A DNA stretch of 40,722 bases. Source: Pseudomonadota bacterium. GTDB lineage: Bacteria; Pseudomonadota; Alphaproteobacteria; Acetobacterales; Acetobacteraceae. The stretch spans positions 1 to 40,722 of the forward strand of contig JAKBCH010000012.1 of NCBI GenBank assembly GCA_021808055.1. The letters run 5' to 3'. The position numbers and the translations under genes were made by a program. Below are positions 15,999 through 25,726 of the stretch, in pieces (the first letter of the stretch is position 1; every line of letters starts with the position of its first letter). Under the pieces are notes generated by a model. That model had not been told where the DNA came from. It searched no databases and was given only the letters and a program-made list of their open reading frames with translations.

Positions 15999-16073
15999 TG
16001 GTGCCGGGTGAGGGATTTGAACCCCCGACCTTCGGTTTACAAAACCGCTGCACTACCACTGTGCTAACCCGGC
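15999..16073 (-). tRNA. tRNA-Thr(TGT)
   Basis: On the minus strand a complete cloverleaf runs from GCCGGGT (16073) to ACCCGGC, discriminator A and encoded CCA (15999). The anticodon stem CGGTT carries loop TTTGTAA, giving anticodon TGT for ACA codons. The T arm is GGGGG-TTCAAAT-CCCTC. It sits alone between the glucose dehydrogenase gene and puuB. Confidence 0.95.
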
Positions 16074-16120
16074 GCGCGGCGTCGCTGTACTGGAAAATTC
16101 AGGCTACATCAACAGCCTGA

Positions 16121-17398
16121 TTACAGCCCCAGGCGGTCTCGGGCGCGGTACCACCAGGAGCCCGCGATGGTGAGCGGCACGCGCAATGCCCGCCCGCCGG
16201 GGAAGGGAAAGTAAGGTAGTCCGGCGAACACATCAAAACGCCGGGTATCGCCGCTGACGGCCTCGGCCAGTATGCGGGCGAGCAGATGCGTGGTGGTGAC
16301 GCCATGGCCGCTATCGCCATGCGAGAAATATACATTTGGCGCCAGCCGGCCGATTTGCGGGAAGCGGGTGAGGGTGAGGGCAAAGGTGCCGCTCCAGGCG
16401 AAATCCACCCGCGCATCCTTCAGGCTGGGGAAGGTTTTGTGCAGCAGCGGGAGAATTTTGGCCCGCACGCTTGCGGGGTCCTGCCCGCCATAAACCGTGC
16501 CGCCGCCGTAAAGTATTCGGTTGTCAGCGGTGCGGCGGAAATAATCGAGGAAGTAATTGCAATCTTCCACGCACATGTCGCTGGGCAAAAGTGCCGCTGC
16601 GTCCTCGCCCAGCGGCTCCGTGGCGAGAACCTGGGTTGAGACGGGCATGATGCGGCCTTCCAGCTCTGGCAGCACGCCTTGCAGGTAAGCGTTGCCGCAA
16701 ACCAGCACTGTTTTGGCCTTAACCTCGCCCTGGGCGGTGATGACACGCGTTATATCGCCCATGTGCAGCGCCGTGACGGGGCTGTTTTCATAAATCACCC
16801 CGCCCAGGGATTCGAAGGCGGCGGCCTCGCCCTGCACGAGGTTGAGCGGGTGAACATGCCCGCCTTTGTGATCGATCAGCCCGCCGACATAGCGTTCGGT
16901 TTTTACGTGGCGCTGCAGGGCGGGCTTGTCCAGCAGCTCAAAACCGTCAGTGAAGCCAAAATCGCCCCAGGTTTTGACGTGGCGGGCGAGGCCGCGCATC
17001 TGGGCGGAGGTAAAGGCCGTGAAAATATTGCCGGGTTTGAGGTCGCATTGAATGCCATATTGGGCGGCGCGGGCGCGGATAATCTCTGCGCCTTCGCGGG
17101 CCATGGAACCGATTATGCGGCCAGCCTGCGCGCCATAGCGCGCGGAGATAACATCGAGGTCGCGCGAGTAGCCATTGATGATCTGCCCGCCATTCCGTCC
17201 GGAGGCACCGAAGCCGATTTTCACGGCTTCCAGCAGCACGACATTCACGCCGCGCTGGGCAAGCTCAAGGGCCGCGTTCACGCCGGTGAAGCCGCCGCCA
17301 ATGATACAGACATCCGCACTGACCGCACCGTTTAAGGGTGGCCGGGCATCCTTCCGGTTGGCCGTTGCGGCGTAATAAGAACCAACATGCTCAGTCAT
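16121..17398 (-). CDS. puuB: gamma-glutamylputrescine oxidase-like FAD oxidase
   Basis: 425 residues, the length of E. coli PuuB (426). An N-terminal FAD-binding motif CIIGGGFTGVNAALELA (about residues 31-47) is followed by EAVKIGFGASGRNGGQIING, DHKGGHVHPLNL, CVEDCNYFLDYFRRTADNR and a C-terminal FAGLPYFPFPGGRALRVP. All align closely with PuuB, which oxidises gamma-glutamyl-putrescine to its aldehyde with release of ammonia and peroxide. The other pathway genes (puuA, puuC, puuD) are not in the window, so the substrate could be another N-acylated amine. The start overlaps the end of the upstream small membrane-protein gene by eight bases, implying translational coupling. Generic DadA-like annotation is the alternative. 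Confidence 0.88.
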   Translation of the reverse strand: MTEHVGSYYAATANRKDARPPLNGAVSADVCIIGGGFTGVNAALELAQRGVNVVLLEAVKIGFGASGRNGGQIINGYSRDLDVISARYGAQAGRIIGSMAREGAEIIRARAAQYGIQCDLKPGNIFTAFTSAQMRGLARHVKTWGDFGFTDGFELLDKPALQRHVKTERYVGGLIDHKGGHVHPLNLVQGEAAAFESLGGVIYENSPVTALHMGDITRVITAQGEVKAKTVLVCGNAYLQGVLPELEGRIMPVSTQVLATEPLGEDAAALLPSDMCVEDCNYFLDYFRRTADNRILYGGGTVYGGQDPASVRAKILPLLHKTFPSLKDARVDFAWSGTFALTLTRFPQIGRLAPNVYFSHGDSGHGVTTTHLLARILAEAVSGDTRRFDVFAGLPYFPFPGGRALRVPLTIAGSWWYRARDRLGL

Positions 17399-17795
17399 TG
17401 TGGATTGGTCCCATCAACAAGATCCCAAAGATCGCCCCCAGCACACTCATGGTGATAACCATGAGCCGGATTCTATAAGCTGCGGCGCGGGCCTGTGCCA
17501 ACGTTTCCTGGCGCATATTGGCTATGGCCGCGGCCACGCGGGCGGCCAGAGGGGCGGTGCCAGTGGTGACGATGGCGGCGGTATCATCATCCACCTTGCC
17601 CGCCAGTGCGGCGATGGCGGCCTGCTGGGCGGCGGGGGTGGGGGCGGCCAGCACCGCATCCAACGCGGCTTGCTGGTGCAGCTCATCCACCAGCGGGGCG
17701 GGGATGGAGAAGCTGGCGAAGGTGCCAATGAGCCCTGGCAACAAAAAACAACACAGCATAAAGCCGATGCGGGAGGGGGAAACCTTGCGGGCCAT
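17391..17795 (-). CDS. hypothetical small membrane protein
   Basis: 134 residues, no family recognised. A signal-anchor-like hydrophobic segment near residues 9-30 is followed by an Ala-rich, probably helical soluble middle (about 35-105) and a second transmembrane segment near 110-130. The two-helix layout suggests an inner-membrane protein with the middle outside the cytoplasm. It begins 17 bases after glnD and overlaps the first eight bases of puuB, so it belongs to the glnD-to-puuB transcript. Codon use is GC-rich like its neighbours, and the reading frame is intact. No catalytic motif is visible. Confidence 0.7.
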   Translation of the reverse strand: MARKVSPSRIGFMLCCFLLPGLIGTFASFSIPAPLVDELHQQAALDAVLAAPTPAAQQAAIAALAGKVDDDTAAIVTTGTAPLAARVAAAIANMRQETLAQARAAAYRIRLMVITMSVLGAIFGILLMGPIHND

Positions 17796-17812
17796 GCCTG
17801 GTGCTCGGTTGC

Positions 17813-20611
17813 TTAACCCGCCGCGGCGGGTTGATTGGGGGCGCTTTCTGAAGCAGGGGGCGCATCGTCGATGGTCGGCTTTAATGCGGCGAGCAGGGTC
17901 TGGCGGAGCTGGGCGAGTTTGCGCTCGTTTTTAACCTTCATGCCGAACACGTCCTTCACATAAAACACGTCCACGGCGCGCACGCCGTAGGTGGTGACAT
18001 GTGCGGAGGCAATTTGCAGCCCTTCCTCTGAAATGGCGGCGGTTACATCGTGCAGCAGGCCAGGGCGGTCGCGCCCGTTCACCTCAATAACGGTATGCCT
18101 GTTGGAGGCGTGGTTATCCACCACCACGCGCGGCGGCACATGGATGGCGCGCATACGCCCAGGCACCAGGCTCTTGGTGGCTTTGCGGATTTCCGCCGCC
18201 AGCTTGATCCGCCCGGTGAGCGTGTGTTCGATGGCGCTGGAAAGCCGGGCGAGGCGAGGGGAGGATTCGAACGGGCCGCCATTGGCGTCTTGAATCCAGA
18301 ACGTATCCAGCGCCATGCCATCGGTGAGGGTATGGATCCGCGCATCCACGATCGAGGCACCCGCGATGGCAAGCGCACCGGCGATCTGGCTGAACAGCCC
18401 GGCATGGTCGGCGGTGTAAACCACAACCTCCGTTACCGCGCGGGCAGGCAGGGGCTCGCTTTTGATGGTGAGCGGCGCGTTCCGGGCTTTGGCGTCGCGG
18501 ATCATGCGGCCATGGCGCTCGATGCTCTCCGGGTCGAAGCCCAGCCAATAGCTGGGATAGCCGAGGGAGAGGAAATCCTCCCGCGCCTCGTCTGGCCAGT
18601 CGCTCAGCAGGGAGCTGACGACCTCCTTGACCTTTGCGATACGCATATCGCGCTCGGTGGTGGAGAGTCCGCCTTCCAGAACTTCCGCAACACGGGTGTA
18701 GAGCTCGCGCAACAAGGTAGCTTTCCAGCCATTCCACACCTTGGGTGAAACCGCGCGGATATCCGAGATGGTGAGAATGTGCAGCAGGCGCAGCCGCTCA
18801 GGACTTTGGATGGTGTCGGCCAGATCCAGAATGGTTTTCGGGTCGTCGATATCGCGGGAAAAGGCGGTCTGGCTGAGCAACAGATGGTGCAGCACAAGCC
18901 AGGAGACCATTTCCGTCTCTTCCTGGTCCAGCCCCAAGGCCGGGCAGATGGTGAGCGCCAGTTCCGCGCCCAGCACGGAATGGTCGCCGCCTCTTCCCTT
19001 GGCGATATCATGCAGCAGAACCGCGACGTAAAGCGCGCGGCGAGACTGAATTTGGCCGACAAGCTCGGTCGAGACCGGTGCGACCTCCTTCAATTTGCCG
19101 TTTTCCAGCAGATTGAGATTGCGGATGGCCTGCACGGTATGAACATCCACCGTGTAAACATGGTAGGTATCGAACTGCATCTGCCCGACAATGCGCCGCC
19201 AATCCGGCATGAAGCGGCCCAGGATGCCGCATTCATTCAAAATGCCCAGCCATTCGGAGGAATCACCCGTCGGGCTTGTTGCCTGGCCGTCGCCACCGCA
19301 GAGCAGGTTGAGAAACAGCGCGGCGGCTTTTTTATTGCCGCGCAAATCAGCGCCGAGTGCAGCACAGCGAATGAGCGTGCGCTTGGCCAAGGGGTGCAGG
19401 GCAAGCCCGCGGTCGCGCGCCTCGATGAGAATGCGGAAGATGCTGGTGGGGTCGGTCGCCGGGTCGTGACCGGGTGCGAAGAGAATTTGTCCATCCGCCA
19501 GCACAAAGCCTGCGGCGATGAGCGAGGCATCTGTGGTGGGGGCGATGGCGGGTGGGCCGAGGGCGACGCGAATAAGGGCGGGTTCCAGCACGCTGGTGAC
19601 GCGCGCAACCTCGCGTACCACCAAGAAGTAATGACGCATGAAGCGTTCCACGCCATCTTGCCTGCCATGGCGGGTATAGCCCATGCGGGCCCCCACCACG
19701 GGCTGGAAGTCGAAGGTTAAACGTTCTTCCGCCCGGCCCGCGACGTAATGCAGGTGGAAGCGCACGGTCCAGAGATATTCCCAGGCGCGCTTACAGGCGC
19801 GGGCCTCGGTTTCGGTGAGGATGCCGCCGCCGGGGCTATCCTTGCCCACCAGCTCGGTCATGGCGAAGGTGTTGAACACGTAGCGGGAGAGCCAATAGAG
19901 CGTTTGCAGGTCTCGCAAGCCGCCTTTGCCCTCTTTCACATTTGGCTCGACCATGAAGGGTGTGTCGCCAAACCGCTTGTGGCGGGCGGCGCGTTCGGCC
20001 TGCTTCTCGTGGATGTATTCGCCCGGGCCCTCGGCGGCGCAATCGGCCCGGAAGGCAGTTTGGAAATGCGCGAACAGCGAGCGGTCCCCGGCGAGGCAGC
20101 GTGCATCCAGCATCGAGGTCCGGATGGTAACGTCCTCTTTTGCCTCGCGCAGGCAATCTTCCAGGCTGCGCACGGCATGGCCAACCTTCAGCCCGAGATC
20201 CCACAGGAAATACAGAATGAATTCAACCGCCTTGTTCAACGCGGCGGATGGCCCGGGGCCGGTGAGGAACAGCAGGTCGATATCCGAAAACGGTGCCAGC
20301 GTGGCGCGGCCATAACCACCGGTGGCCGCCATGGCCAGCTTGTCCTCTGCGGCAAGCGGCATCAGCTGCAGCGTGTAGGTGAGCATGGCGCCAATCAGCT
20401 CATCCATCAACCAGGCATGCAGCCGTGCAGCCTGGAGCCCGTTCAACCCGTCTGTTTCAAAACAGGTTTGCACATGCATTTGTATCCGTCCGAGCTGGCG
20501 GCGGAAGGCGATGAGTGCCTCATCACGCGGGGGCGGCACCGCTGTTTCCAGGAACGCGGCGAGGGCGGCGGAGATATCGGGCAGTTTCCTGGTTTCAGGC
20601 ATACCGAACAC
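17813..20611 (-). CDS. glnD: bifunctional PII uridylyltransferase/uridylyl-removing enzyme
   Basis: 932 residues, full length for alphaproteobacterial GlnD. The nucleotidyltransferase motif GGYGR (98-102) with SDIDLL (Asp110 and Asp112 as metal ligands) is followed by the GlnD-specific helical part, an HD domain for deuridylylation (LLHDIAKGRGGDHS) and two C-terminal ACT domains (VVYTADHAGLFSQIAG and VNGRDRPGLLHDVTAA) that bind glutamine. The enzyme uridylylates the PII proteins under nitrogen limitation and reverses this when glutamine is high. It lies 42 bases downstream of mutS. The start is uncertain: the GTG at 20611 or an ATG at 20602, neither with a good ribosome site. Followed closely by the small membrane protein and puuB. 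Confidence 0.96.
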   Translation of the reverse strand: MFGMPETRKLPDISAALAAFLETAVPPPRDEALIAFRRQLGRIQMHVQTCFETDGLNGLQAARLHAWLMDELIGAMLTYTLQLMPLAAEDKLAMAATGGYGRATLAPFSDIDLLFLTGPGPSAALNKAVEFILYFLWDLGLKVGHAVRSLEDCLREAKEDVTIRTSMLDARCLAGDRSLFAHFQTAFRADCAAEGPGEYIHEKQAERAARHKRFGDTPFMVEPNVKEGKGGLRDLQTLYWLSRYVFNTFAMTELVGKDSPGGGILTETEARACKRAWEYLWTVRFHLHYVAGRAEERLTFDFQPVVGARMGYTRHGRQDGVERFMRHYFLVVREVARVTSVLEPALIRVALGPPAIAPTTDASLIAAGFVLADGQILFAPGHDPATDPTSIFRILIEARDRGLALHPLAKRTLIRCAALGADLRGNKKAAALFLNLLCGGDGQATSPTGDSSEWLGILNECGILGRFMPDWRRIVGQMQFDTYHVYTVDVHTVQAIRNLNLLENGKLKEVAPVSTELVGQIQSRRALYVAVLLHDIAKGRGGDHSVLGAELALTICPALGLDQEETEMVSWLVLHHLLLSQTAFSRDIDDPKTILDLADTIQSPERLRLLHILTISDIRAVSPKVWNGWKATLLRELYTRVAEVLEGGLSTTERDMRIAKVKEVVSSLLSDWPDEAREDFLSLGYPSYWLGFDPESIERHGRMIRDAKARNAPLTIKSEPLPARAVTEVVVYTADHAGLFSQIAGALAIAGASIVDARIHTLTDGMALDTFWIQDANGGPFESSPRLARLSSAIEHTLTGRIKLAAEIRKATKSLVPGRMRAIHVPPRVVVDNHASNRHTVIEVNGRDRPGLLHDVTAAISEEGLQIASAHVTTYGVRAVDVFYVKDVFGMKVKNERKLAQLRQTLLAALKPTIDDAPPASESAPNQPAAAG

Positions 20612-20653
20612 GCTAAATCAAACTGGGGTTAGTTGGAAATGAAGACAAACGAT

Positions 20654-23257
20654 TTAGCTCGCATTTTCCGTGAAGCCGCTGCGGATTTGCCGCACTTGCT
20701 CACGCAGTTGGTAAAGCTGGCCTAACGCCTCGCGCGGGGAGAGGCTGTCGGGCTCCAGGGCCAGCAACGCCAGCAACAGGCGCTCTGTTTCGGGTGAGGG
20801 GGCTGGCGGCGGGGAGGCAAAAAGCGGCAGCGGGGTGGCGGTATTTTGCTGGCGTTCGGCGGCTTTTAGCAGGGTTTCAGCCCGGCGCAGCACCGCATCT
20901 GGCACGCCTGCCAGGCGCGCAACATGCACGCCCCAGCTCTTTTGCGCGGCACCTTCGATAACTTCGTGCATAAACACCACCTCGCCGCGAAACTCCTTCA
21001 CCCGCATCGTATGCGCTTTAAGGCGCGGCAGGGCTTCGGAAAGCTGCACTAGCTCATGAAAATGTGTGGCAAATATGGCGCGGCTTCGGTTCTGGTTATG
21101 CAGGCTTTCCAGCACCGCCTGGGCGATGGCCAGGCCATCGCGCGTGCCCGTGCCCCGGCCGATCTCATCCACGATAACGAAACTTTTCGGCCCCGCCTGG
21201 TGCAGAATGGCGGCGGTTTCAGTCATTTCCACCATGAAGGTGGAACGGCCGGAGGCGAGGTCATCCGCCGCTCCCACGCGGGAAAACAGCCTATCCACCA
21301 GCCCGAGCCGCATGTCCTCGGCCGGCACCGGCAGCCCCGCCTGGGCCAGCACCACCAGCAGCGCGTTCTGGCGCAGGAAGGTGGATTTACCCGCCATGTT
21401 GGGGCCGGTAAGCAGCATCAACCGCTGGCTGGGGGAAAGCTCGCAAGCATTGGGAATGAACCCGATACCCGGTGGCAGCGCCGCTTCCACCACCGGGTGG
21501 CGCCCCGCGGTGATGGAGAATGCCTCGTCGTCTGAAAGCACCGGGCAGCAATAACGGCCAGAAAGCGAGAGCTGGGCGGCACTTTGCAGCACATCCACCA
21601 GCGCCAGCGCGGCCGCGCATTCGGCCAGTTTCTCCGCCATGTCCAGCACTTGTTTCACCAACCAGGAGAACACCAGCCGCTCCCGCGCGCCGGCGCGGGC
21701 ACCGGCCTCGGTGATCCGGCGGTCCAGCTCTGAAAGCTCCGGCTGGGTGAAGCGCGCCCCATTGGCCATGCCCTGGCGCAATTGCAGTTCAGGATAGGCG
21801 CGCAGCCCCTCCACCGCCCCGGCGGGCGCTTCCAGCACATAGCCAAGCTGGGCGTGATGGCGGATTTTCAAAGCGGCGACGCCGTAGCGCTGGGCAAGCT
21901 CGGTTTGAAATTCCGCGATGATGCGGCGGGTATCGTCCCGCAGGGCGCGCTCGGCATCCAGCTCGCCATCGAAGCCAGTGGCGATGGCGTTGCCTTCATC
22001 CAGCCGCAGCGGCGCAGGCTCGGCCAAGACGGCCTGCAAGGTGGTTAGCAAATTCGGAGCAGGGTTGAGGGCGGCGGCTTTCAGCAACGCAACACCATCC
22101 GGCAGCAAGGGGGCGAGGGCCATGCCCGCTTTCAGACCGGCTTTGATGGCGGCGAGGTCGCGCGGGCTGGCGCGGCCGAGCGAAATGCGGCCCAAAGCGC
22201 GGGCCATGTCTGGCGCACCCCGCAAGACCGAGCGAATAGCCTCCGCCTGGCCGGAATCCCGCACGGCGAGCCAGGCGGCCTGGCGGGCAAGCAATGGCTC
22301 CAGCGTGCAAAGCGGGGCGGTGACCCAACTTGCCAGCAGCCGCGCGCCAGCGGGCGATACGGTGCGTTTGATGGCACCCAGCAAACTTCCCGCTTCTGTG
22401 CCGCCGCGGGCGTTGGCAAGCTCCAGGCTCTGGCGGGTGGCGGCATCCATGGCGAGCTGCCCGGAGAGGCCGGCGCTGGCAGGGCGCGAAAGCCGGGGTT
22501 GGCTGCCCATCTGCGTTGCCTCGATATAGGCCAGCACGAAAGCAGCGGCGAGCACTTCGGCGGAGGAAAAATCCCCAAACGCCTCCAGGCTGGCAGCACC
22601 GAATTTCTGCGCCAGCTCCCGTCGTGCCGCCTCAGCGTTCAGCGGCAGGGCCAGCGCCATACGTTTGGTTTCCACCCGCCTTGCGGCATGGGGGCCGAGG
22701 GGAATTTCCTCCGAAGCCAAAATCTCAGCCGGGTCCAGTCGCCCAAGAATAGCCGCAAGCCCATCCGCATCCGCCTGCTCGGTTTCAAACTGGCCGGTGG
22801 AGATATCTGCCCAGGCCAGGCCGAACCGGCCCTCATGCGCCACGATGGCGGCGCAGAAATTGGCGCGCCCGGCCTCCAGCAACGCCTCTTCGGTAAGCGT
22901 GCCGGGGGTGACAAGCCGCACGACGCCGCGTTTGAGCGGCCCCTTGGCGCCGCGCGCCTTGGCCTCGACCGGGTCTTCCAACTGCTCAACAATGGCCACG
23001 CGGAAGCCGCGCCGGATGAGCCGGGCAAGGTAGATTTCCGCCTGGGAAACCGGCACGCCGCACATCGGGATAGGCTGGCCCTGGTGCTGGCCGCGGGCGG
23101 TGAGAGCGATATCGAGCGCCGCGCTGGCCGCCTGGGCATCGGCGAAGAACAGCTCGTAAAAATCGCCCATGCGGAAGAACAGCAACGCATCATCATGCTG
23201 TGCTTTAAGAGCGAACCATTGCGCCATCGCCGGCGACGCACCCGCAGCTTCCTTCAT
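20654..23257 (-). CDS. mutS: DNA mismatch repair protein MutS
   Basis: 867 residues, typical for MutS. The N-terminal mismatch-recognition domain has RMGDFYELF with the Phe33-x-Glu35 pair that wedges into mismatches, then the connector, core and clamp regions. The C-terminal ATPase has Walker A GPNMAGKST, Walker B FVIVDEIGRGTGTRDG (most MutS have GTS/GTA here) and the ATFHEL-like segment ATHFHELVQL. MutS binds mismatches and recruits MutL. The ATG at 23257 has no clear ribosome site but gives the expected N terminus. It is the upstream partner of glnD in a closely spaced pair. The gene is intact, with the usual GC-rich codon use of the core genome. Confidence 0.97.
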   Translation of the reverse strand: MKEAAGASPAMAQWFALKAQHDDALLFFRMGDFYELFFADAQAASAALDIALTARGQHQGQPIPMCGVPVSQAEIYLARLIRRGFRVAIVEQLEDPVEAKARGAKGPLKRGVVRLVTPGTLTEEALLEAGRANFCAAIVAHEGRFGLAWADISTGQFETEQADADGLAAILGRLDPAEILASEEIPLGPHAARRVETKRMALALPLNAEAARRELAQKFGAASLEAFGDFSSAEVLAAAFVLAYIEATQMGSQPRLSRPASAGLSGQLAMDAATRQSLELANARGGTEAGSLLGAIKRTVSPAGARLLASWVTAPLCTLEPLLARQAAWLAVRDSGQAEAIRSVLRGAPDMARALGRISLGRASPRDLAAIKAGLKAGMALAPLLPDGVALLKAAALNPAPNLLTTLQAVLAEPAPLRLDEGNAIATGFDGELDAERALRDDTRRIIAEFQTELAQRYGVAALKIRHHAQLGYVLEAPAGAVEGLRAYPELQLRQGMANGARFTQPELSELDRRITEAGARAGARERLVFSWLVKQVLDMAEKLAECAAALALVDVLQSAAQLSLSGRYCCPVLSDDEAFSITAGRHPVVEAALPPGIGFIPNACELSPSQRLMLLTGPNMAGKSTFLRQNALLVVLAQAGLPVPAEDMRLGLVDRLFSRVGAADDLASGRSTFMVEMTETAAILHQAGPKSFVIVDEIGRGTGTRDGLAIAQAVLESLHNQNRSRAIFATHFHELVQLSEALPRLKAHTMRVKEFRGEVVFMHEVIEGAAQKSWGVHVARLAGVPDAVLRRAETLLKAAERQQNTATPLPLFASPPPAPSPETERLLLALLALEPDSLSPREALGQLYQLREQVRQIRSGFTENAS

Positions 23258-23305
23258 GGCCGCTTACTTAGCCATTGCTGACGCGCAAGGCCAAGGGGGG
23301 CGGGT

Positions 23306-25726
23306 TTAGAGTTGCAAGCTGGCGGAGTCGGTGTTGTCGGCTAGGTTGGCCGCCAGCCGTGCAAATTCCATCCCGCTGAGCGGATGGTGAAAGAGAAACC
23401 CTTGCGCCTGCATACAACCGTAACTGCGTAAGATCCGCGCCTGTTCCATTGTTTCCACGCCTTCGGCGGTCACCATCAGGTTCATTCGCTCGGCGAGGCC
23501 GATAATGGCGAGCACGATCGAGTTGTCAGCTTTTTCATGGCCGAGATCGCGGATGAAGGAGCTGTCGATCTTCACCTTGCCGAAGGGAAAACGACGCAGA
23601 TAGGACAGCGAGGAATAGCCGGTGCCGAAATCATCCAGCGCGATACGCACGCCCTGCTGGTGGAGTTGACGCAGAGCATCCTCTGTCGGCCTGCCAAATT
23701 CCAGCATGGTGCTTTCCACCACCTCCAGCTCCAACTGTGAGGGCCGCAGGCCGGTGGCGGCAAGAACATTGGTGACATGCTCCACGATTTGTTGGTCGCG
23801 GATCAGCAAGGGGGAAATATTCACCGCGACGGTGATGTCGCTCGGCCAGGAGGTGGCTTCAGCGCAGGCCCGGCGCAACACGAAATCACTGATCTCCTCG
23901 ATCAACCCACTTTCCTCGGCCAGCGGAATGAATTGCGCGGGCGGGATGGTGCCAAATTCGGGGTGCTGCCAGCGCACCAGCGCCTCTGCCCCTGCGATGC
24001 GGTTGTCGCTTAAATTGACAATGGGCTGAAACATGACGGTCAGCTCTTTACGGCTTAGCGCCTGGCGCAAAGCGGCCTGCATGGCACGGCGGGCGTGTAT
24101 CGCTTCGTCCATCTTCGTGTCGAACACCCGCACGATGCCGCGCCCGTCGCTCTTTGCGCGGTAGAGCGCAAGGTCTGCGTTCTTCATGAGCTGGGCTGGG
24201 GTTGTGCCATCCTCCGGTGCCATGGTGAGACCGATCGAAACACCGATTTGTAGCAACTGCCCATCGAACTGGAAGGGCCGCATGATGCGCTCGATGATCC
24301 GCGAAGCGATGTTCCAGGCTTCGTTTTTATCCGCGGTGATGACGATGATCGCGAATTCATCCCCGCCCAGCCGGGCTGCGAGGTCGAATTCGCGGATGCA
24401 GCCGCGCATACGCTCCGCCACCGCCACCAGCACGGCATCGCCCGTGGCATGGCCCAGCGTGTCGTTGATGTGTTTGAAATTATCGAGGTCCAGACAAAGC
24501 AGGGCGAAGCCGGAGATGGTCGCGGTGTCGCAGCATTGATGCAGCACTTCGGAGAACAGCATCCGGTTGGCGAGCCTGGTCAGGCTGTCGTGCCGGGCGA
24601 GGAAGGCGATATGTTCCTGCTGGCGGCGCTGGCTGGTAATGTCGGACCCGACACCATGGTAACCGCCAAAACGACCCTCTTTATCCAGGATTGGTTTGCC
24701 CGTGAGCGACCAGAAACGTTGATCGCCTTCAATGGTTACCGGCACCACAAGGTCTCGGAACGGTGAACGTTCGTGGATGGCGCGTTGCAGCCTCTCCACC
24801 GTGGTGCCGTGGGCGGCGTCTCGCATCGTCGCCTCGCCCAGCATGGCCGCGGGAAATTGCCCCTGGAAGCTCTCCGCCGGGCGCCGCGCCACCTGAATGA
24901 GACGCTGGCTTACCTCCTGCAGCTCCATTTGAGCGTTGGTTTCCCACAGCCAGTCGGAAGCACTTTCCTCGAAATCGCGCAGCAAAAGCCGAATAACTTC
25001 GGCGTTTTCCTCCAGCCTGATGGAACCGATGGCGCGCTCGTTCATCCGCCGGTTGAGGTAAAAAATACAAAAACCGGTGAGCCCGATGAAGGAAAGCAGG
25101 TCAAGCACGGCGAATAAATCCGCCTGATGGGACACAAGGACAGCGATGGAGATGCCGACAGAGACCGGGAACCAGAAGGCGAAGGCGCAAATCGCCGGAA
25201 AGACCATCACAGGTGTGGCCAGACAGCCCGCCATAATGCCGTAAAGCAGGTTTAACTGCCCAGGGGTGGCCTGCCCAACGGTAACCACCAGCAGGCAAAA
25301 CCAGAAAAGCCCCAACATGAACAGGATGCGCGCCATTTGGGCGATGTATGCCTTGGCGGCTTGCGGGTTAACCGTAGAACGGTGCAGCCATTGATGCGTA
25401 TTGAAGATGATGGCCAGATAGCAGGTTGATACGCCGATGGTTGCCGCCAACAGGTCGATTCGATCCGTCGGGGAGAAGGCTTTGCCTGATGAAACGAAAA
25501 AATCTGTGAATATTAACCCGATCGTGCAGAGGCCGAGCAACGAAATCGCGCTCATCACGTAGCTGAAATCGGTTGCCTGATCGAGAAGTATCCGCTCGCT
25601 CAAATCCAGGGGTAGTGACGATCTCATGGCAAACTTACCAACGGCTTTCTGCAAATACGCAAAAAATTGCTGGATCCCTGGAAAGGAAAGCCGGCCGTTG
25701 AGGGGGGCGGAGGGCGAATCGGTCAT
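23306..25726 (-). CDS. membrane PAS-GGDEF-EAL cyclic-di-GMP enzyme
   Basis: 806 residues from the ATG at 25726; a GTG at 25786 would add 20 residues, and neither has a strong ribosome site. About six transmembrane helices (55-225) form an unassigned sensory module, followed by a PAS-like domain (250-370), a GGDEF domain with intact RLGGDEF (454-458) and an EAL domain with EAL (581-583), NISP, DDFGTGYSS, KIDSSFI and AEGVET all present. Both diguanylate cyclase and phosphodiesterase activities are therefore possible. No RxxD inhibitory site was sought in detail. It is divergent from the FeeM-like gene across a long AT-rich region and lies 48 bases upstream of mutS on the same strand. Confidence 0.93.
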   Translation of the reverse strand: MTDSPSAPLNGRLSFPGIQQFFAYLQKAVGKFAMRSSLPLDLSERILLDQATDFSYVMSAISLLGLCTIGLIFTDFFVSSGKAFSPTDRIDLLAATIGVSTCYLAIIFNTHQWLHRSTVNPQAAKAYIAQMARILFMLGLFWFCLLVVTVGQATPGQLNLLYGIMAGCLATPVMVFPAICAFAFWFPVSVGISIAVLVSHQADLFAVLDLLSFIGLTGFCIFYLNRRMNERAIGSIRLEENAEVIRLLLRDFEESASDWLWETNAQMELQEVSQRLIQVARRPAESFQGQFPAAMLGEATMRDAAHGTTVERLQRAIHERSPFRDLVVPVTIEGDQRFWSLTGKPILDKEGRFGGYHGVGSDITSQRRQQEHIAFLARHDSLTRLANRMLFSEVLHQCCDTATISGFALLCLDLDNFKHINDTLGHATGDAVLVAVAERMRGCIREFDLAARLGGDEFAIIVITADKNEAWNIASRIIERIMRPFQFDGQLLQIGVSIGLTMAPEDGTTPAQLMKNADLALYRAKSDGRGIVRVFDTKMDEAIHARRAMQAALRQALSRKELTVMFQPIVNLSDNRIAGAEALVRWQHPEFGTIPPAQFIPLAEESGLIEEISDFVLRRACAEATSWPSDITVAVNISPLLIRDQQIVEHVTNVLAATGLRPSQLELEVVESTMLEFGRPTEDALRQLHQQGVRIALDDFGTGYSSLSYLRRFPFGKVKIDSSFIRDLGHEKADNSIVLAIIGLAERMNLMVTAEGVETMEQARILRSYGCMQAQGFLFHHPLSGMEFARLAANLADNTDSASLQL

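Noticed and set aside
19748..20632. 294-codon plus-strand open frame opposite glnD
   Set aside because: GlnD motifs occupy the other strand throughout; the antisense product has no recognisable motif.
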